Shown here: piece by piece, positions 7,681 to 15,912 of the stretch | Layout: the number at the start of each line of letters is the position of its first letter | Position numbering within the stretch: the stretch's first letter is position 1 | Origin: an uncultured Bacilli bacterium | GTDB lineage: Bacteria; Bacillota_I; Bacilli_A; RFN20; CAG-288 | Direction: 5' to 3' | Assembly (NCBI GenBank): GCA_934725685.1 | Contig: CAKVBX010000016.1 | Coordinates: 1 to 31,262 of the forward strand | Length of the DNA stretch: 31,262 nucleotides | The notes under the pieces: model-generated | Seen by the model: only the letters and a program-made list of their open reading frames with translations | Told to the model about the DNA's origin: nothing | Databases searched by the model: none | Position numbers and translations under genes: made by a program

Positions 7681-8727
7681 TCACTTTTTCTTTTCGCTTT
7701 GTAGGAATCGGGAGAGTTTTTCCGGAATACGGCGAGGCCCCCGGATACTGGTAAGACCGTATTCCCTGAGGAGTGACATCGGATACTGATTTTTCCCGTA
7801 TTTTTCGATCATCGTGATTTCCATCAGTGGTTCCTCATATTCTTTGTCGTATCCGGCATCGAGTTTCGTCACCTTCGTTTTATAGAGAAGACAGCCGTCC
7901 GGCAGCGTGGAATAGAGGTAGACGATGTCTCCGAGCCGATTGCTCTTGCTCCTCCACCAAAGGATTGTCTTATGATTGTCTATTTCCTGTTCGAGCGGGT
8001 AGACGCTCGGGTTAGAGGGAAAGACCCATTCGAAACTCTTTTTCGGTTTCAGGGTGAGTCGATAGGAAGTGAGGACCTGATTCATGATAGTACTATCCGT
8101 ATTCTCATCCTGTAGGGAGATGCTGATCCAGTGGGTTTTGTTCATGTGGTAGGCGGGATAGAATCCGGCTTTTTTCAAAAGCTCATCCCTTTTTTCTGGA
8201 TTGATTTTCAAATTGATAACTTCTGTGGGAAGGGATCCGGGATAGAGAGAGTCTTTTCCGATTGAAAGAATCAGTCCGAACCAGGTTCCGTCTTCCTGCA
8301 TGAAAACAGGAATTGTGCTGTTTCTGTCGTGGAAGGGAAAAGAAGGACTGACATGGAGCTCTTCCCTGATTCGATTCAGAATCCGTTCTGACTGTGCAAG
8401 ACGGCAGTAGCAGTCATGAAAACAGGTGAGTACATCATTGATTCTCTCTTCATATTCGATTCGAAGGGAAAGCAGATAGTTTCCGACGCTTCCTTCCTTA
8501 TCGAGAAGGAGATAGGGTTCTCCGGAAAAAGCGTCGGTGACAAGAATGTCATGGACTCTGTTTTCCTTTACGATAATCGTTACCAGAAAATCGCCTTTGT
8601 GAAGAGGGAAAGAATAACGGAGATTATCGTTTTCTTTTTGGAATCCATAGGTGAGAAGAAGGGATTCCTCGGCTTCTTTCCGCTCGAAGAATGACAATGT
8701 ATATCGCATAAGAATAGGATACTCCAT
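7681..8727 (-). CDS. MmcQ/YjbR-family protein with C-terminal EVE/PUA-like region
   Basis: The first about 225 residues match the long clostridial form of the MmcQ/YjbR family (CyaY-like fold, putative nucleic-acid binding). The hallmark is NLKINPEKRDELLKK leading into FYPAYHMNKTHWISISL (about 189-205), then an ILTSY-type SYRLT helix. Residues about 233-345 form a second unit: ILWWRSKSNRLGDIVYLYST followed by a strand-rich region and a final LLREYGLTSIRGPRRIPEKL helix. That pattern resembles EVE/PUA-like modified-base or RNA-binding domains (inferred, not proven). Two starts are possible: MEYPILMRY (8727) and MRYTLSFF (8709). The second has GGAG 12 bases upstream; the first has none. The gene is divergent from lacI. 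Confidence 0.75.
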   Translation of the reverse strand: MEYPILMRYTLSFFERKEAEESLLLTYGFQKENDNLRYSFPLHKGDFLVTIIVKENRVHDILVTDAFSGEPYLLLDKEGSVGNYLLSLRIEYEERINDVLTCFHDCYCRLAQSERILNRIREELHVSPSFPFHDRNSTIPVFMQEDGTWFGLILSIGKDSLYPGSLPTEVINLKINPEKRDELLKKAGFYPAYHMNKTHWISISLQDENTDSTIMNQVLTSYRLTLKPKKSFEWVFPSNPSVYPLEQEIDNHKTILWWRSKSNRLGDIVYLYSTLPDGCLLYKTKVTKLDAGYDKEYEEPLMEITMIEKYGKNQYPMSLLREYGLTSIRGPRRIPEKLSRFLQSEKKK

Positions 8728-8766
8728 TTTTGCGGAAAAAGAGAGGACGGAAAGTGTTCGGAAAGA

Positions 8767-8815
8767 ATGACAATTGTAAAAAAGGATGATATAATTATTA
8801 TCGAAAACGTTTAAG
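8767..8815 (+). promoter_or_regulatory. Promoter and operator of the lacI-family gene
   Basis: ATGACA (8767-8772) and a perfect TATAAT (8790-8795) are 17 bases apart. The predicted transcription start near 8802 falls on CGAAAACGTTTAAG (8802-8815), a copy of the LacI-type operator found upstream of the sugar operon. The leader is therefore about 15 bases, consists of the operator itself, and has no Shine-Dalgarno sequence. Negative autoregulation is inferred. Confidence 0.65.
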
Positions 8816-8816
8816 C

Positions 8817-9836
8817 ATGGTAAAAATCAAAGATATTGCAGAAAAGTGCCAGACTTCGACGGCAACCGTAAGTAAGGCATTGCACAATTCACCGGAGTTG
8901 TCCAAGGAAACCATCGAGAGGATTCAGAAAACTGCGGAAGAGATGGGCTATGTTCCTAACGCCTATGCCCGTGCTCTGAAGATGAAGCGCTCCTACTCCA
9001 TCGGTGTCATTTTCTATGATGCCACACAGGGAGGCGGCCTGCGCCACGAATACTTCTCTTCCATCCTCGATTCCCTCAAGGTGGAAGCGGAGAGCAAAGG
9101 CTATGCAATCACTTTCCTTTCCAAGAACCCGAATGCTTCCATGTCCTATGTCCAGCTCGCCAGGTTCCGCAATATGGACGGCGTTGTCATTGTCAGTGAG
9201 GATTTCTCTAGTCCGGATGTCATCGAGCTTGTCAACAGCGGACTTCCTGTCGTCACCATCGACTATATTTTCTCCTCCTGCTCTGCCGTCATGTCCGATA
9301 ACAATGAAGGTATGGCGAGATTGGTTAACTATGTGGCAAAGCTCGGCCATACAAAGATTGCCTACATCTCAGGGGATGAGACGGATGTCACCAGGAAAAG
9401 ACTTGCCTCTTTCTATCGCGGCATGAAAGAACAGGGACTCATCGTTCGGCCTGAATATCTGGTTCCGGGCCATTATCATGATCCAAAAGCGTCCGGAAGA
9501 GCGACGAAGGAACTTCTGACCCGTACGGACCGTCCGACCTGCATCATCTATCCGGATGACATCTCTTTGCTCGGTGGTTATACTGCGTTACAGGAAGCGA
9601 GTCTCCGTGTTCCGGAAGATGTCTCCATTGTCGGTTATGATGGTGTCGAAATCTCGAGAATCTTCCGCCCGAAGATTACAACCTATGTGCAGGATTCCAA
9701 AGCGCTAGGCGAAAAGGCAGCCAGATTGCTGATCGAACGGATCGAAGAACCGAATCTTTTCATTCCGCAGGTCTACTATGTGGAAGGCCGTATTCAGGAA
9801 GGAAAGACGACCGACGTTGTCACTGACGAAATATAG
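8817..9836 (+). CDS. LacI-family transcriptional repressor
   Basis: The 339-residue protein has the standard LacI layout. The N-terminal helix-turn-helix and hinge are VKIKDIAEKCQTSTATVSKAL to GYVPNAYARALKMKRS (about 2-58). The periplasmic-binding-protein-like effector domain runs from IGVIFYDAT (about 62) to the end, with the typical GHTKIAYISG, SIVGYDGVEISR and TTYVQDSKALGEKAARLL segments. It faces the cellobiose phosphorylase/ABC operon tail-to-tail, and the same operator type occurs before its own start and five times between cbp and the binding protein gene. It is therefore the likely repressor of the island, with a sugar or sugar phosphate as inducer (inferred). No ribosome binding site precedes its ATG. 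Confidence 0.93.
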   Translation: MVKIKDIAEKCQTSTATVSKALHNSPELSKETIERIQKTAEEMGYVPNAYARALKMKRSYSIGVIFYDATQGGGLRHEYFSSILDSLKVEAESKGYAITFLSKNPNASMSYVQLARFRNMDGVVIVSEDFSSPDVIELVNSGLPVVTIDYIFSSCSAVMSDNNEGMARLVNYVAKLGHTKIAYISGDETDVTRKRLASFYRGMKEQGLIVRPEYLVPGHYHDPKASGRATKELLTRTDRPTCIIYPDDISLLGGYTALQEASLRVPEDVSIVGYDGVEISRIFRPKITTYVQDSKALGEKAARLLIERIEEPNLFIPQVYYVEGRIQEGKTTDVVTDEI

Positions 9837-9838
9837 AA

Positions 9839-9874
9839 ACTGAAAAAGCTAGGTGGAAGCCTAGCTTTTTCAGT
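9839..9874. terminator. Bidirectional terminator between lacI and the permease gene
   Basis: A perfect 15-bp stem, ACTGAAAAAGCTAGG (9839-9853) with CCTAGCTTTTTCAGT (9860-9874), has a 6-base loop. The A-rich and T-rich arms provide U-tracts in both directions, serving the convergent lacI gene and sugar operon. Confidence 0.9.
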
Positions 9875-9901
9875 GATCTGTTTTTCAGAGTGGAAAGGTG
9901 T

Positions 9902-10777
9902 TTATCCTTTGACGGCACCGGAGGTGAGGTTTTTGATGATGGCCTTGGAGAAAATGAAGTAGACGATGATGACCGGGATGACGGCAATGGTCATCAACAT
10001 ATAGACCTGACCTTTATCAAATGTTTCCGGAGAATCGGCAGAGAGCTGCGCGATGAGAAGCGGAATGGTCTTTAACTTGTCCTTGTCGATGAGAAGGCTG
10101 GGTGCGAAGTAGTTGTTCCAGTTGGCGACATAGGCGAAGATGAACTGAATGGCGAGTGCCGGTTTGATGATTGGAAGGACGATTTTGTGGAAGATGCCAA
10201 GTTCGCTGGTTCCGTCGACACGGGCTGCTTCGACGATTTCATAGGGGAGGATGGATTCGAGGTACTGCTTCATAAAGAAGTAGGTGACCGGTGAGGCGAT
10301 GGCGGGAAGGATGAGGATGGCGTAGTTGTTGGTCAGCTGTGCCTGAATGCAGAACATGACAAGACCCATGGCGGAGACCTGTGTCGGAATCATCATGACG
10401 GCGATGATGAAGGTCTCAACAAACTTTCTGCCTTTGAAGTGATAGATGTGGGTGGCAAAGGCGGTGAGGGCTGAGAAATAGACTGTGAGAATCGAGTTGA
10501 CGAGAGCGAGAAGGATGGAATTGAAGACAGCATTCGTCAAGGGAAGATTTGATCTCTGGAATAGACCGGTGAGGTTCTTAAGGAAGTAGTTACCGAACCA
10601 TGGGGAGAATCCTTTCATGATGTCCGGGGAGGAACGGGAACAGTTGACTAACAGGATGTAGAAAGGGAAGAGGCAGAGGATGGTGAGGAAAGCGAGGACG
10701 ACATAGACGACGATGCGGTAGATGATAAGTCCGACTTTTTGGTTTTTCTTTACGGAGAGAGTTCGTGTGCTATTCAT
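9902..10777 (-). CDS. Sugar ABC transporter permease, MalG type
   Basis: This inner-membrane permease of a carbohydrate (CUT1) importer has six predicted membrane segments. The EAA loop that contacts the ATPase is EIVEAARVDGTSELGIFHKIVLP, and the protein ends with the usual short cytoplasmic tail. I chose the ATG at 10775-10777 because AGGAGG lies 9 bases upstream; a GTG two codons earlier is only 3 bases from that site. It overlaps the MalF-type gene by 8 bases, so the two halves of the membrane channel are translationally coupled. It is the last gene of the cbp operon. Confidence 0.93.
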   Translation of the reverse strand: MNSTRTLSVKKNQKVGLIIYRIVVYVVLAFLTILCLFPFYILLVNCSRSSPDIMKGFSPWFGNYFLKNLTGLFQRSNLPLTNAVFNSILLALVNSILTVYFSALTAFATHIYHFKGRKFVETFIIAVMMIPTQVSAMGLVMFCIQAQLTNNYAILILPAIASPVTYFFMKQYLESILPYEIVEAARVDGTSELGIFHKIVLPIIKPALAIQFIFAYVANWNNYFAPSLLIDKDKLKTIPLLIAQLSADSPETFDKGQVYMLMTIAVIPVIIVYFIFSKAIIKNLTSGAVKG

Positions 10778-11879
10778 TGACACATTCCTCCTTTTCGGCT
10801 TTCTTCAGCCAGTTCATTCTCTTCTTATAGGCTTTCTTTTCCTGCTTGATGGCATTGTAGTTCGGAACGAGAGTACGGAAGATGATGATGGAAAGAATGC
10901 CAGTGAAGAGGAAGATAATGACGGAGACGGCACCAGCCATGCCGTAGTTCTTGGAAGAGGAGATGAGTTTGTAAAGGTACATCATGATGGTCATGGCGCT
11001 TAAGTCTGGACCGCCTTTCCCTCCGGTGAAAATCTGAGCGATATCGAAGAGCTGGATACCGCCGATGAGGGAAGTGATAAGAACATAGACGAAGATCGGC
11101 ATGAGAAGCGGCATGGTGATTTTGAAGAAGGTACGGATGGAGGAACTACCATCCAATCTTGCGGATTCGAAGATGCTTTCATCGATTCCCATGATGCCTG
11201 ACATCAATAAGATAGCAGTATTACCGAACCACATGAGCCAGTTGATGAAGGCGATGATGATTCTTGTCCAAGTGGGACTTTCAGTGAAGTAGATGGTTTC
11301 TTTCCCCAGGGCTGCGAGAATCTGGTTGACAGGGCCGCTCTGACCGAAGAACATGAGGAAGAGCATACCGAAGGCACTGGCCATGACGAGGTTAGGCATG
11401 TACATGACGGCTTTGAAGAAACCTGCCATTTTCAGTTTCAGTCTCGAATCCGTGAACCAGATGGCCAAAAGGAGGGAGACGATGATCTGCGGGATAAACC
11501 CGATAATCCAGATGAAGGCCGTATTTCCGAAGTACTTCCAGAAGTTGACATCCGTGAATAAGGTCACGTAGTTTTTGAATCCGAGAAAGTTCGGACCGAT
11601 TTCTTTAAGACCGGAAGTGTAGTATTCGAAGAACGAATAATAGATGGTGGAGCAGAGCGGAATGAGGTTGAAGACGATGAAAATCAAGAAGAACGGAATG
11701 ATGAAGAAGTAACCATATTTGCTATAGGAGACCATATGGTGCATTCTTCTTCCGCCTTCGGCATTCTTTCTGGAAGAGAATTTTTCGACAATCTTCTTTT
11801 TCGTCCGACCTATCCAATTGAGGCATTCATCATCGGGCAGAAACTCCTGATCGATGATGTCGTTTGTTTCTTTTTCCAT
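10770..11879 (-). CDS. Sugar ABC transporter permease, MalF type
   Basis: This is the second permease of the importer. About 50 cytoplasmic residues precede the first membrane segment (YGYFFIIPFFLIFIVFNLIP). Membrane segments in the core surround the EAA motif ESIFESARLDGSSSIRTFFKITMP, and FTGGKGGPDLSAMTIMMYLYK is a typical CUT1 segment. The extra N-terminal stretch and a basic C-terminal tail of about 35 residues make it longer (369 residues) than the usual 290-310. The start has AGGAGG 5 bases upstream and lies 9 bases after the ATPase stop codon. Confidence 0.92.
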   Translation of the reverse strand: MEKETNDIIDQEFLPDDECLNWIGRTKKKIVEKFSSRKNAEGGRRMHHMVSYSKYGYFFIIPFFLIFIVFNLIPLCSTIYYSFFEYYTSGLKEIGPNFLGFKNYVTLFTDVNFWKYFGNTAFIWIIGFIPQIIVSLLLAIWFTDSRLKLKMAGFFKAVMYMPNLVMASAFGMLFLMFFGQSGPVNQILAALGKETIYFTESPTWTRIIIAFINWLMWFGNTAILLMSGIMGIDESIFESARLDGSSSIRTFFKITMPLLMPIFVYVLITSLIGGIQLFDIAQIFTGGKGGPDLSAMTIMMYLYKLISSSKNYGMAGAVSVIIFLFTGILSIIIFRTLVPNYNAIKQEKKAYKKRMNWLKKAEKEECVNE

Positions 11880-11888
11880 AACTGCCTC

Positions 11889-13127
11889 CTAGAAAATGGC
11901 TTCTTCCGTCTCAGGATTGAAGAGGTGGAATCTTCCGGGGTTGAGGTTGATTCTGACTTTGTCACCGGTATGAATCTGCTTTTCGCTTGAGAACTTGCAG
12001 ACCATATCGATTCCTCCGAACGGAGTATGAAGATAGTATTCGTTTCCGAGCAGTTCCGCCATGGTGACTTCGATATCGATGGTGGCATCCGGATATAACG
12101 TATCGTGGTCGCCACCAGCCGGATGGATGTTTTCCGGTCTAAGACCGATGATGACATGTTCCGGAATCGCTTTTCCTTCGGTCAGAATCTCAGGAAGCTT
12201 GATAGTTTCTCCTGTGGTGAAATGGACCATTCCGTTTTCATAGGTACCGTCGAAGAAGTTCATGCTTGGGGAACCAATGAATCCTGCAACGAATTTGTTA
12301 ACAGGATGGTTGAAGACTTCAATCGGAGTACCAATCTGCTGCACATAACCATCTTTCATGATGACGATTCTTGTGGCCATGGTCATGGCTTCGGTCTGAT
12401 CGTGGGTGACATAGATGGTCGTAGCGTTGAGTTTGTTGTGGAGAGCGACGATTTCGCTTCTCATCTGGACTCTGAGTTTGGCATCGAGGTTGGAGAGCGG
12501 CTCATCCATGAGGAGGACTTTGGCGTGACGGACGATGGCTCTTCCTAAGGCGACACGCTGTCTCTGACCGCCGGAGAGTGCTTTTGGCTTGCGGTCGAGA
12601 AGTGACTCAATTTGGAGAATCTTGGCGGCGTGCATGACGCGACGGTCAATCTCTTTTCTGCTGAGGTGCATGATTTTCAGCGGATAGGCCATGTTGTCAT
12701 AGACGGTCATATGCGGATAGAGGGCATAGGACTGGAAGACCATGGCGATGCCACGGTCCTTCGGTGCGATGTCGTTGACATATTCACCGTCGATGAACAA
12801 ACTTCCTGCAGAGATGTCTTCTAAGCCGGCAACCATGCGGAGAGTTGTGGACTTGCCGCATCCGGAAGGACCGACAAATACGATGAATTCATGCTGCTTG
12901 ATGTCGATAGAGAAGTCGTGAACGGCATGGAAACCATTGTCGTAGATTTTATTGATGTTCTGAAGGGACACATAGACGCCTTCCGGCGCAGTCGCCGGAT
13001 TCGTGGCATCTCTTTCCTTGGCTTCCTTTTGAAGCTTCTTTCCTAATTCCTTACTTGCTTTCTCCGCCTTTTTTCTGTTGACATACTTTGTGAAGAAATT
13101 CTCTTTCCTCTCTTTTTTCTCTTCCAT
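11889..13127 (-). CDS. Sugar ABC transporter ATPase, MsmK/UgpC type
   Basis: This ATPase drives the importer. Walker A GPSGCGKST (about 86-94), signature LSGGQ (184-188), Walker B VLLMDEP (204-210), D-loop SNLDAKLR and the H-loop histidine in VTHDQTEA are all intact. An OB-type regulatory domain (about 290-410) follows, as in MalK/MsmK. I chose the ATG at 13125-13127, which has AGGAGG 8 bases upstream; an ATG 7 codons earlier overlaps the cbp stop but has no binding site. An unusual Lys/Glu-rich extension of about 45 residues precedes the ABC domain. Having the ATPase inside the operon suggests a dedicated rather than shared ATPase. Confidence 0.95.
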   Translation of the reverse strand: MEEKKERKENFFTKYVNRKKAEKASKELGKKLQKEAKERDATNPATAPEGVYVSLQNINKIYDNGFHAVHDFSIDIKQHEFIVFVGPSGCGKSTTLRMVAGLEDISAGSLFIDGEYVNDIAPKDRGIAMVFQSYALYPHMTVYDNMAYPLKIMHLSRKEIDRRVMHAAKILQIESLLDRKPKALSGGQRQRVALGRAIVRHAKVLLMDEPLSNLDAKLRVQMRSEIVALHNKLNATTIYVTHDQTEAMTMATRIVIMKDGYVQQIGTPIEVFNHPVNKFVAGFIGSPSMNFFDGTYENGMVHFTTGETIKLPEILTEGKAIPEHVIIGLRPENIHPAGGDHDTLYPDATIDIEVTMAELLGNEYYLHTPFGGIDMVCKFSSEKQIHTGDKVRINLNPGRFHLFNPETEEAIF

Positions 13128-13144
13128 GATTTTCTCCTCCTCTT

Positions 13145-15568
13145 TCATAAGGTAATCTGGATATCGTATTCGTCACTTTGGTCAAGACGTACTAGATTGT
13201 CATTCTGTAGTTTTCCGTTAACAGACATCGTATGCTTTCCTACGGTATTATCGATATGAATATGGAAGGCTTTCTTTCGGAAGATTCTTGTGATTTCGAC
13301 TTCTTTGAATTCTTTGCTGAGACATGGTCTGATTTCGAGTCCGTCGAGCATCGGCCGGATACCGAGAAGCCCTTCACTGAGCGCGACGAAGGACCAGGAG
13401 GCACTTCCGGTGAGCCAGGAGTTCTTGGCTCTCCCGTAATGCGGGGAATAACGTCCTGCAATCATCTGGGAATAGACATAGGGTTCTGTCTGGTGGATTT
13501 CGGATTTATCCTCGATGAAGGCGGGAGCGTTTCTCTTATAAAGGTCGAAGGCTTCTTCTTTCATATCTTCTTCGCATAAGGCGATTGTGAGCCAGGGGTT
13601 GTTGTGATTGAAGACAGCTCCGTTTTCCTTCGTTCCCTGCGGATAAGAGGAAATTTCACCGAGCTCGAGGTGATAAGTGGAATAAGGAGGATAGAGGAGT
13701 TCGCAGCCGTAATCATCCAATAAGTATTTCAGCGAATTCTCCAGCGCTCTTTTTCCAAGACCTTTCTCTTTTCCGATATGGGCCATGGTGCAGAAGCCCT
13801 GCGGTTCGATGAAGATTTTTCCTTCTTCACAGCAATCTGAACCGATTTCACGAGAGAAGGCATCGTAGGCACGGAGGAAGTGACCGCCTTCATAATCGTA
13901 TCCGGTCTGAATGGTCGCCTCTTCGATTTCCTCGGCTGCTTTGTTGATGAGTTCGGCATTCTTTTTGTCCCCGAGATGAAGGGCAAGTTCCACGAATTCC
14001 CTTCCGTAGAGGACGAACATACCGGCGATGAAGACGCTTTCCGCTTTGTGGGTGTCATTGTTCTCCACGGTCTGGAAGGATTCTCCGTCGGTATCGGAGA
14101 AACAATTGAGATTGAGGCAGTCATTCCAGTCGGCTCTTCCGATGAGCGGTAAGCCGTGGGGACCGCGATGGGTGATGGTATAGTTTAGCGAGATGAGCAG
14201 ATGATCGTAGAGAGGTTTCTCAGTTCCTTCCTCATTGTTGAAGGGGACCATTTCATCGAGGATGGTGAAGTCGCCGGTCTCTCGGATGTAGGAGATGGTG
14301 GCGCCGACAAGCCATAACGGGTCATCGTTGAATCCGGAACCGATATCGGCGTTTCCTCTCTTGGTCAAGGGTTGATATTGATGATAGGTGGATCCATCCT
14401 TGAACTGGATGGAAGCGATGTCGAGGATTCTTTCTCTCGCCCTTTCCGGAATCATGTGAACGAATCCGAGAAGGTCCTGGCAGGAATCGCGGAAGCCCAT
14501 GCCTCTTCCTGTTCCGGTTTCGAAGTAGGATGTGCTGCGGCTCATCAGGTAGGTAATCATACACTGATACTGATTCCAGATGTTCGCCATTCGGTCGAAT
14601 TCAGGAATGTTGGTTTTGACATGGAAATGCCCGAGAATATCTTCCCAGTATCTGTGGAGATTGAGAAGAGCCTGGTCGACATTCTTTTCGTCATCATATT
14701 TATGGATGAGCAATTCTGCCTTTTCTTTGTTGATGACATTCTTGGCGATGAATTTCTTGTCTTTGTCGTTTTCGATATAACCGAGTTGGAAGATAATCGT
14801 CTTTTCTTCGCCCGGCTGTAGGACGATGTCGATCCGATGCGCAGCAATCGGATAACAGTCGGATACGACGGATTGGAAGGAGGCGCCTTCCATAACAGCT
14901 TCCGGGGCATCGAATCCGTTTTCCATGCCTAAGAAGATGTTACGATCGGTATCGAATCCGTCATGCTTCACGGAAGAGTGAAAGAAACAGTAATGATTGC
15001 GACGTTCCCGATATTCGGTCTTGTGGTAGATGGTGTTGTCGTCAATTTCGACTTCAGCGATATTCAGATTTCTTTGGTAATTGTTTGCATCATCGACAGC
15101 GTTGTATAAACAGAACTCGACGACACCATAGAAAGAGATTCTTTTTTCTTTGTCTGATTTGTTGATGAGACGGATTTTATTGATTTCGACGTTATCTTCC
15201 AAAGGGACGAATGCAGTGAGTTCGGCACGGATGCCGTTTTTTTCTGCTTCGAAGATGGAATAATTGAGCCCGTGTCGGCAACGATAGTAGTCAAGCTCAG
15301 TCTTGGTGGGAAGGTAACCGATGTTCCAGGTGCTTTCTCCGTCTTTGATATAGTAGAACCTTCCGGAAATGTCTCTTGGAACATTATTGTATCGATATCT
15401 TGTCAGACGGCGGAGCTTTGCATCTTTATAAAAAGAATAACCGCCTAAAGTGTTGGAGATGAGGGAATGGAAGTCGTTGACACCAAGATAGTTAATCCAT
15501 GGGAGCGGCGTGTGAGGGGTTTCTATGACGTATTCTTTATTTTGATCATCGAAATGCCCAAATTTCAT
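13145..15568 (-). CDS. cbp: GH94 disaccharide phosphorylase, probably cellobiose phosphorylase
   Basis: The 807-residue protein phosphorolyses a beta-linked glucose disaccharide in the cytoplasm, giving alpha-glucose-1-phosphate and glucose, which saves ATP. The N-terminus (MKFGHFDD, then TPLPWINYLG, LISNTLGGYSF and LRRLTRYRYNN) matches clostridial cellobiose phosphorylase as I remember it. The ETGTGRGMGFRDSCQD segment and ADWND (D480-D483, containing the family's catalytic acid) are conserved GH94 marks, and length fits. The start at 15568 has GGAGG 8 bases upstream. It is first in an operon with its own ABC importer. GH94 also contains enzymes for other beta-glucosides (laminaribiose, chitobiose derivatives); cellobiose is the best call, not proven. 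Confidence 0.9.
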   Translation of the reverse strand: MKFGHFDDQNKEYVIETPHTPLPWINYLGVNDFHSLISNTLGGYSFYKDAKLRRLTRYRYNNVPRDISGRFYYIKDGESTWNIGYLPTKTELDYYRCRHGLNYSIFEAEKNGIRAELTAFVPLEDNVEINKIRLINKSDKEKRISFYGVVEFCLYNAVDDANNYQRNLNIAEVEIDDNTIYHKTEYRERRNHYCFFHSSVKHDGFDTDRNIFLGMENGFDAPEAVMEGASFQSVVSDCYPIAAHRIDIVLQPGEEKTIIFQLGYIENDKDKKFIAKNVINKEKAELLIHKYDDEKNVDQALLNLHRYWEDILGHFHVKTNIPEFDRMANIWNQYQCMITYLMSRSTSYFETGTGRGMGFRDSCQDLLGFVHMIPERARERILDIASIQFKDGSTYHQYQPLTKRGNADIGSGFNDDPLWLVGATISYIRETGDFTILDEMVPFNNEEGTEKPLYDHLLISLNYTITHRGPHGLPLIGRADWNDCLNLNCFSDTDGESFQTVENNDTHKAESVFIAGMFVLYGREFVELALHLGDKKNAELINKAAEEIEEATIQTGYDYEGGHFLRAYDAFSREIGSDCCEEGKIFIEPQGFCTMAHIGKEKGLGKRALENSLKYLLDDYGCELLYPPYSTYHLELGEISSYPQGTKENGAVFNHNNPWLTIALCEEDMKEEAFDLYKRNAPAFIEDKSEIHQTEPYVYSQMIAGRYSPHYGRAKNSWLTGSASWSFVALSEGLLGIRPMLDGLEIRPCLSKEFKEVEITRIFRKKAFHIHIDNTVGKHTMSVNGKLQNDNLVRLDQSDEYDIQITL

Positions 15569-15591
15569 GTTTATAACCTCCAATTTTTGTC

Positions 15592-15605
15592 TGTAATCGC
15601 TTACG
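15592..15605. promoter_or_regulatory. LacI-type operator, copy 1
   Basis: TGTAATCGCTTACG fits the local consensus YGWAANCGNTTNCR. It lies in the cbp 5' untranslated region, downstream of the predicted cbp transcription start, where bound repressor would block elongation. Confidence 0.7.
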
Positions 15606-15622
15606 AAAACGAGAACTGCTAG

Positions 15623-15636
15623 CGTAATCGTTTTCG
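15623..15636. promoter_or_regulatory. LacI-type operator, copy 2
   Basis: CGTAATCGTTTTCG fits the same consensus. It starts about 7 bases downstream of the predicted cbp transcription start. Its centre is 31 bases from copy 1, close to three helical turns. Confidence 0.7.
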
Positions 15637-15649
15637 TAATGACAATAAA

Positions 15650-15677
15650 AGTATATCCGATTTCTAGAAAAATGCAA
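15650..15677 (-). promoter_or_regulatory. Promoter of the cbp-ABC operon
   Basis: On the minus strand TTGCAT (15672-15677) and TATACT (15650-15655) are 16 bases apart. Transcription would start near 15643, giving a leader of about 75 bases that contains operator copies 1 and 2. Confidence 0.65.
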
Positions 15678-15748
15678 CCGAAAAAATGGGGAAAAGAGAT
15701 TTTGAAGCGCTTAAATATGAATTAATTCATATTTAGCAGTCAAATCAG

Positions 15749-15762
15749 TGAAAACGTTTACG
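15749..15762. promoter_or_regulatory. LacI-type operator, copy 3
   Basis: TGAAAACGTTTACG fits the operator consensus and lies 8 bases upstream of the -35 box of the binding-protein promoter. Confidence 0.7.
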
Positions 15763-15770
15763 AAAAGTAG

Positions 15771-15799
15771 TTGACAAAACGCGTCTCAGAAACTAGAAT
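15771..15799 (+). promoter_or_regulatory. Promoter of the sugar-binding protein gene
   Basis: A perfect TTGACA (15771-15776) and TAGAAT (15794-15799) are separated by 17 bases. Transcription should start near 15806, giving a leader of about 107 bases. This is the strongest promoter-like sequence in the island. Confidence 0.8.
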
Positions 15800-15804
15800 A
15801 TCAG

Positions 15805-15830
15805 CGAAATCGATTACGAAAGCGATTTCA
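15805..15830. promoter_or_regulatory. LacI-type operators, copies 4 and 5 (abutting)
   Basis: CGAAATCGATTACG (15805-15818) and CGAAAGCGATTTCA (15817-15830) share two bases and cover the predicted transcription start and first 25 transcribed bases of the binding-protein gene. Their centres are 12 bases apart, so two dimers would bind nearly on the same helical face. Confidence 0.7.
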
Positions 15831-15912
15831 CACAGGATTGTCGCACGTGCTCTTGTGGGAATCGAATTCGCAGTTGGTGGAACAAAGGAAATCCCTTGAG
15901 GAGGGGAAAATT

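Larger units (their letters stand above)
15569..15912. other. Divergent control region of the cellobiose island
   Basis: The 344 bases hold the two divergent promoters and five operator copies listed separately. A weaker, more symmetrical relative TTGAAGCGCTTAAA lies at 15701-15714, midway between the promoters. The 107-base leader of the binding protein gene shows no known riboswitch. No coding frame is convincing. Confidence 0.7.

Noticed and set aside
15806..15912. Riboswitch in the 107-base leader of the sugar-binding protein gene
   Set aside because: No conserved riboswitch core or terminator/antiterminator pair is visible, and the length is explained by the operator array.
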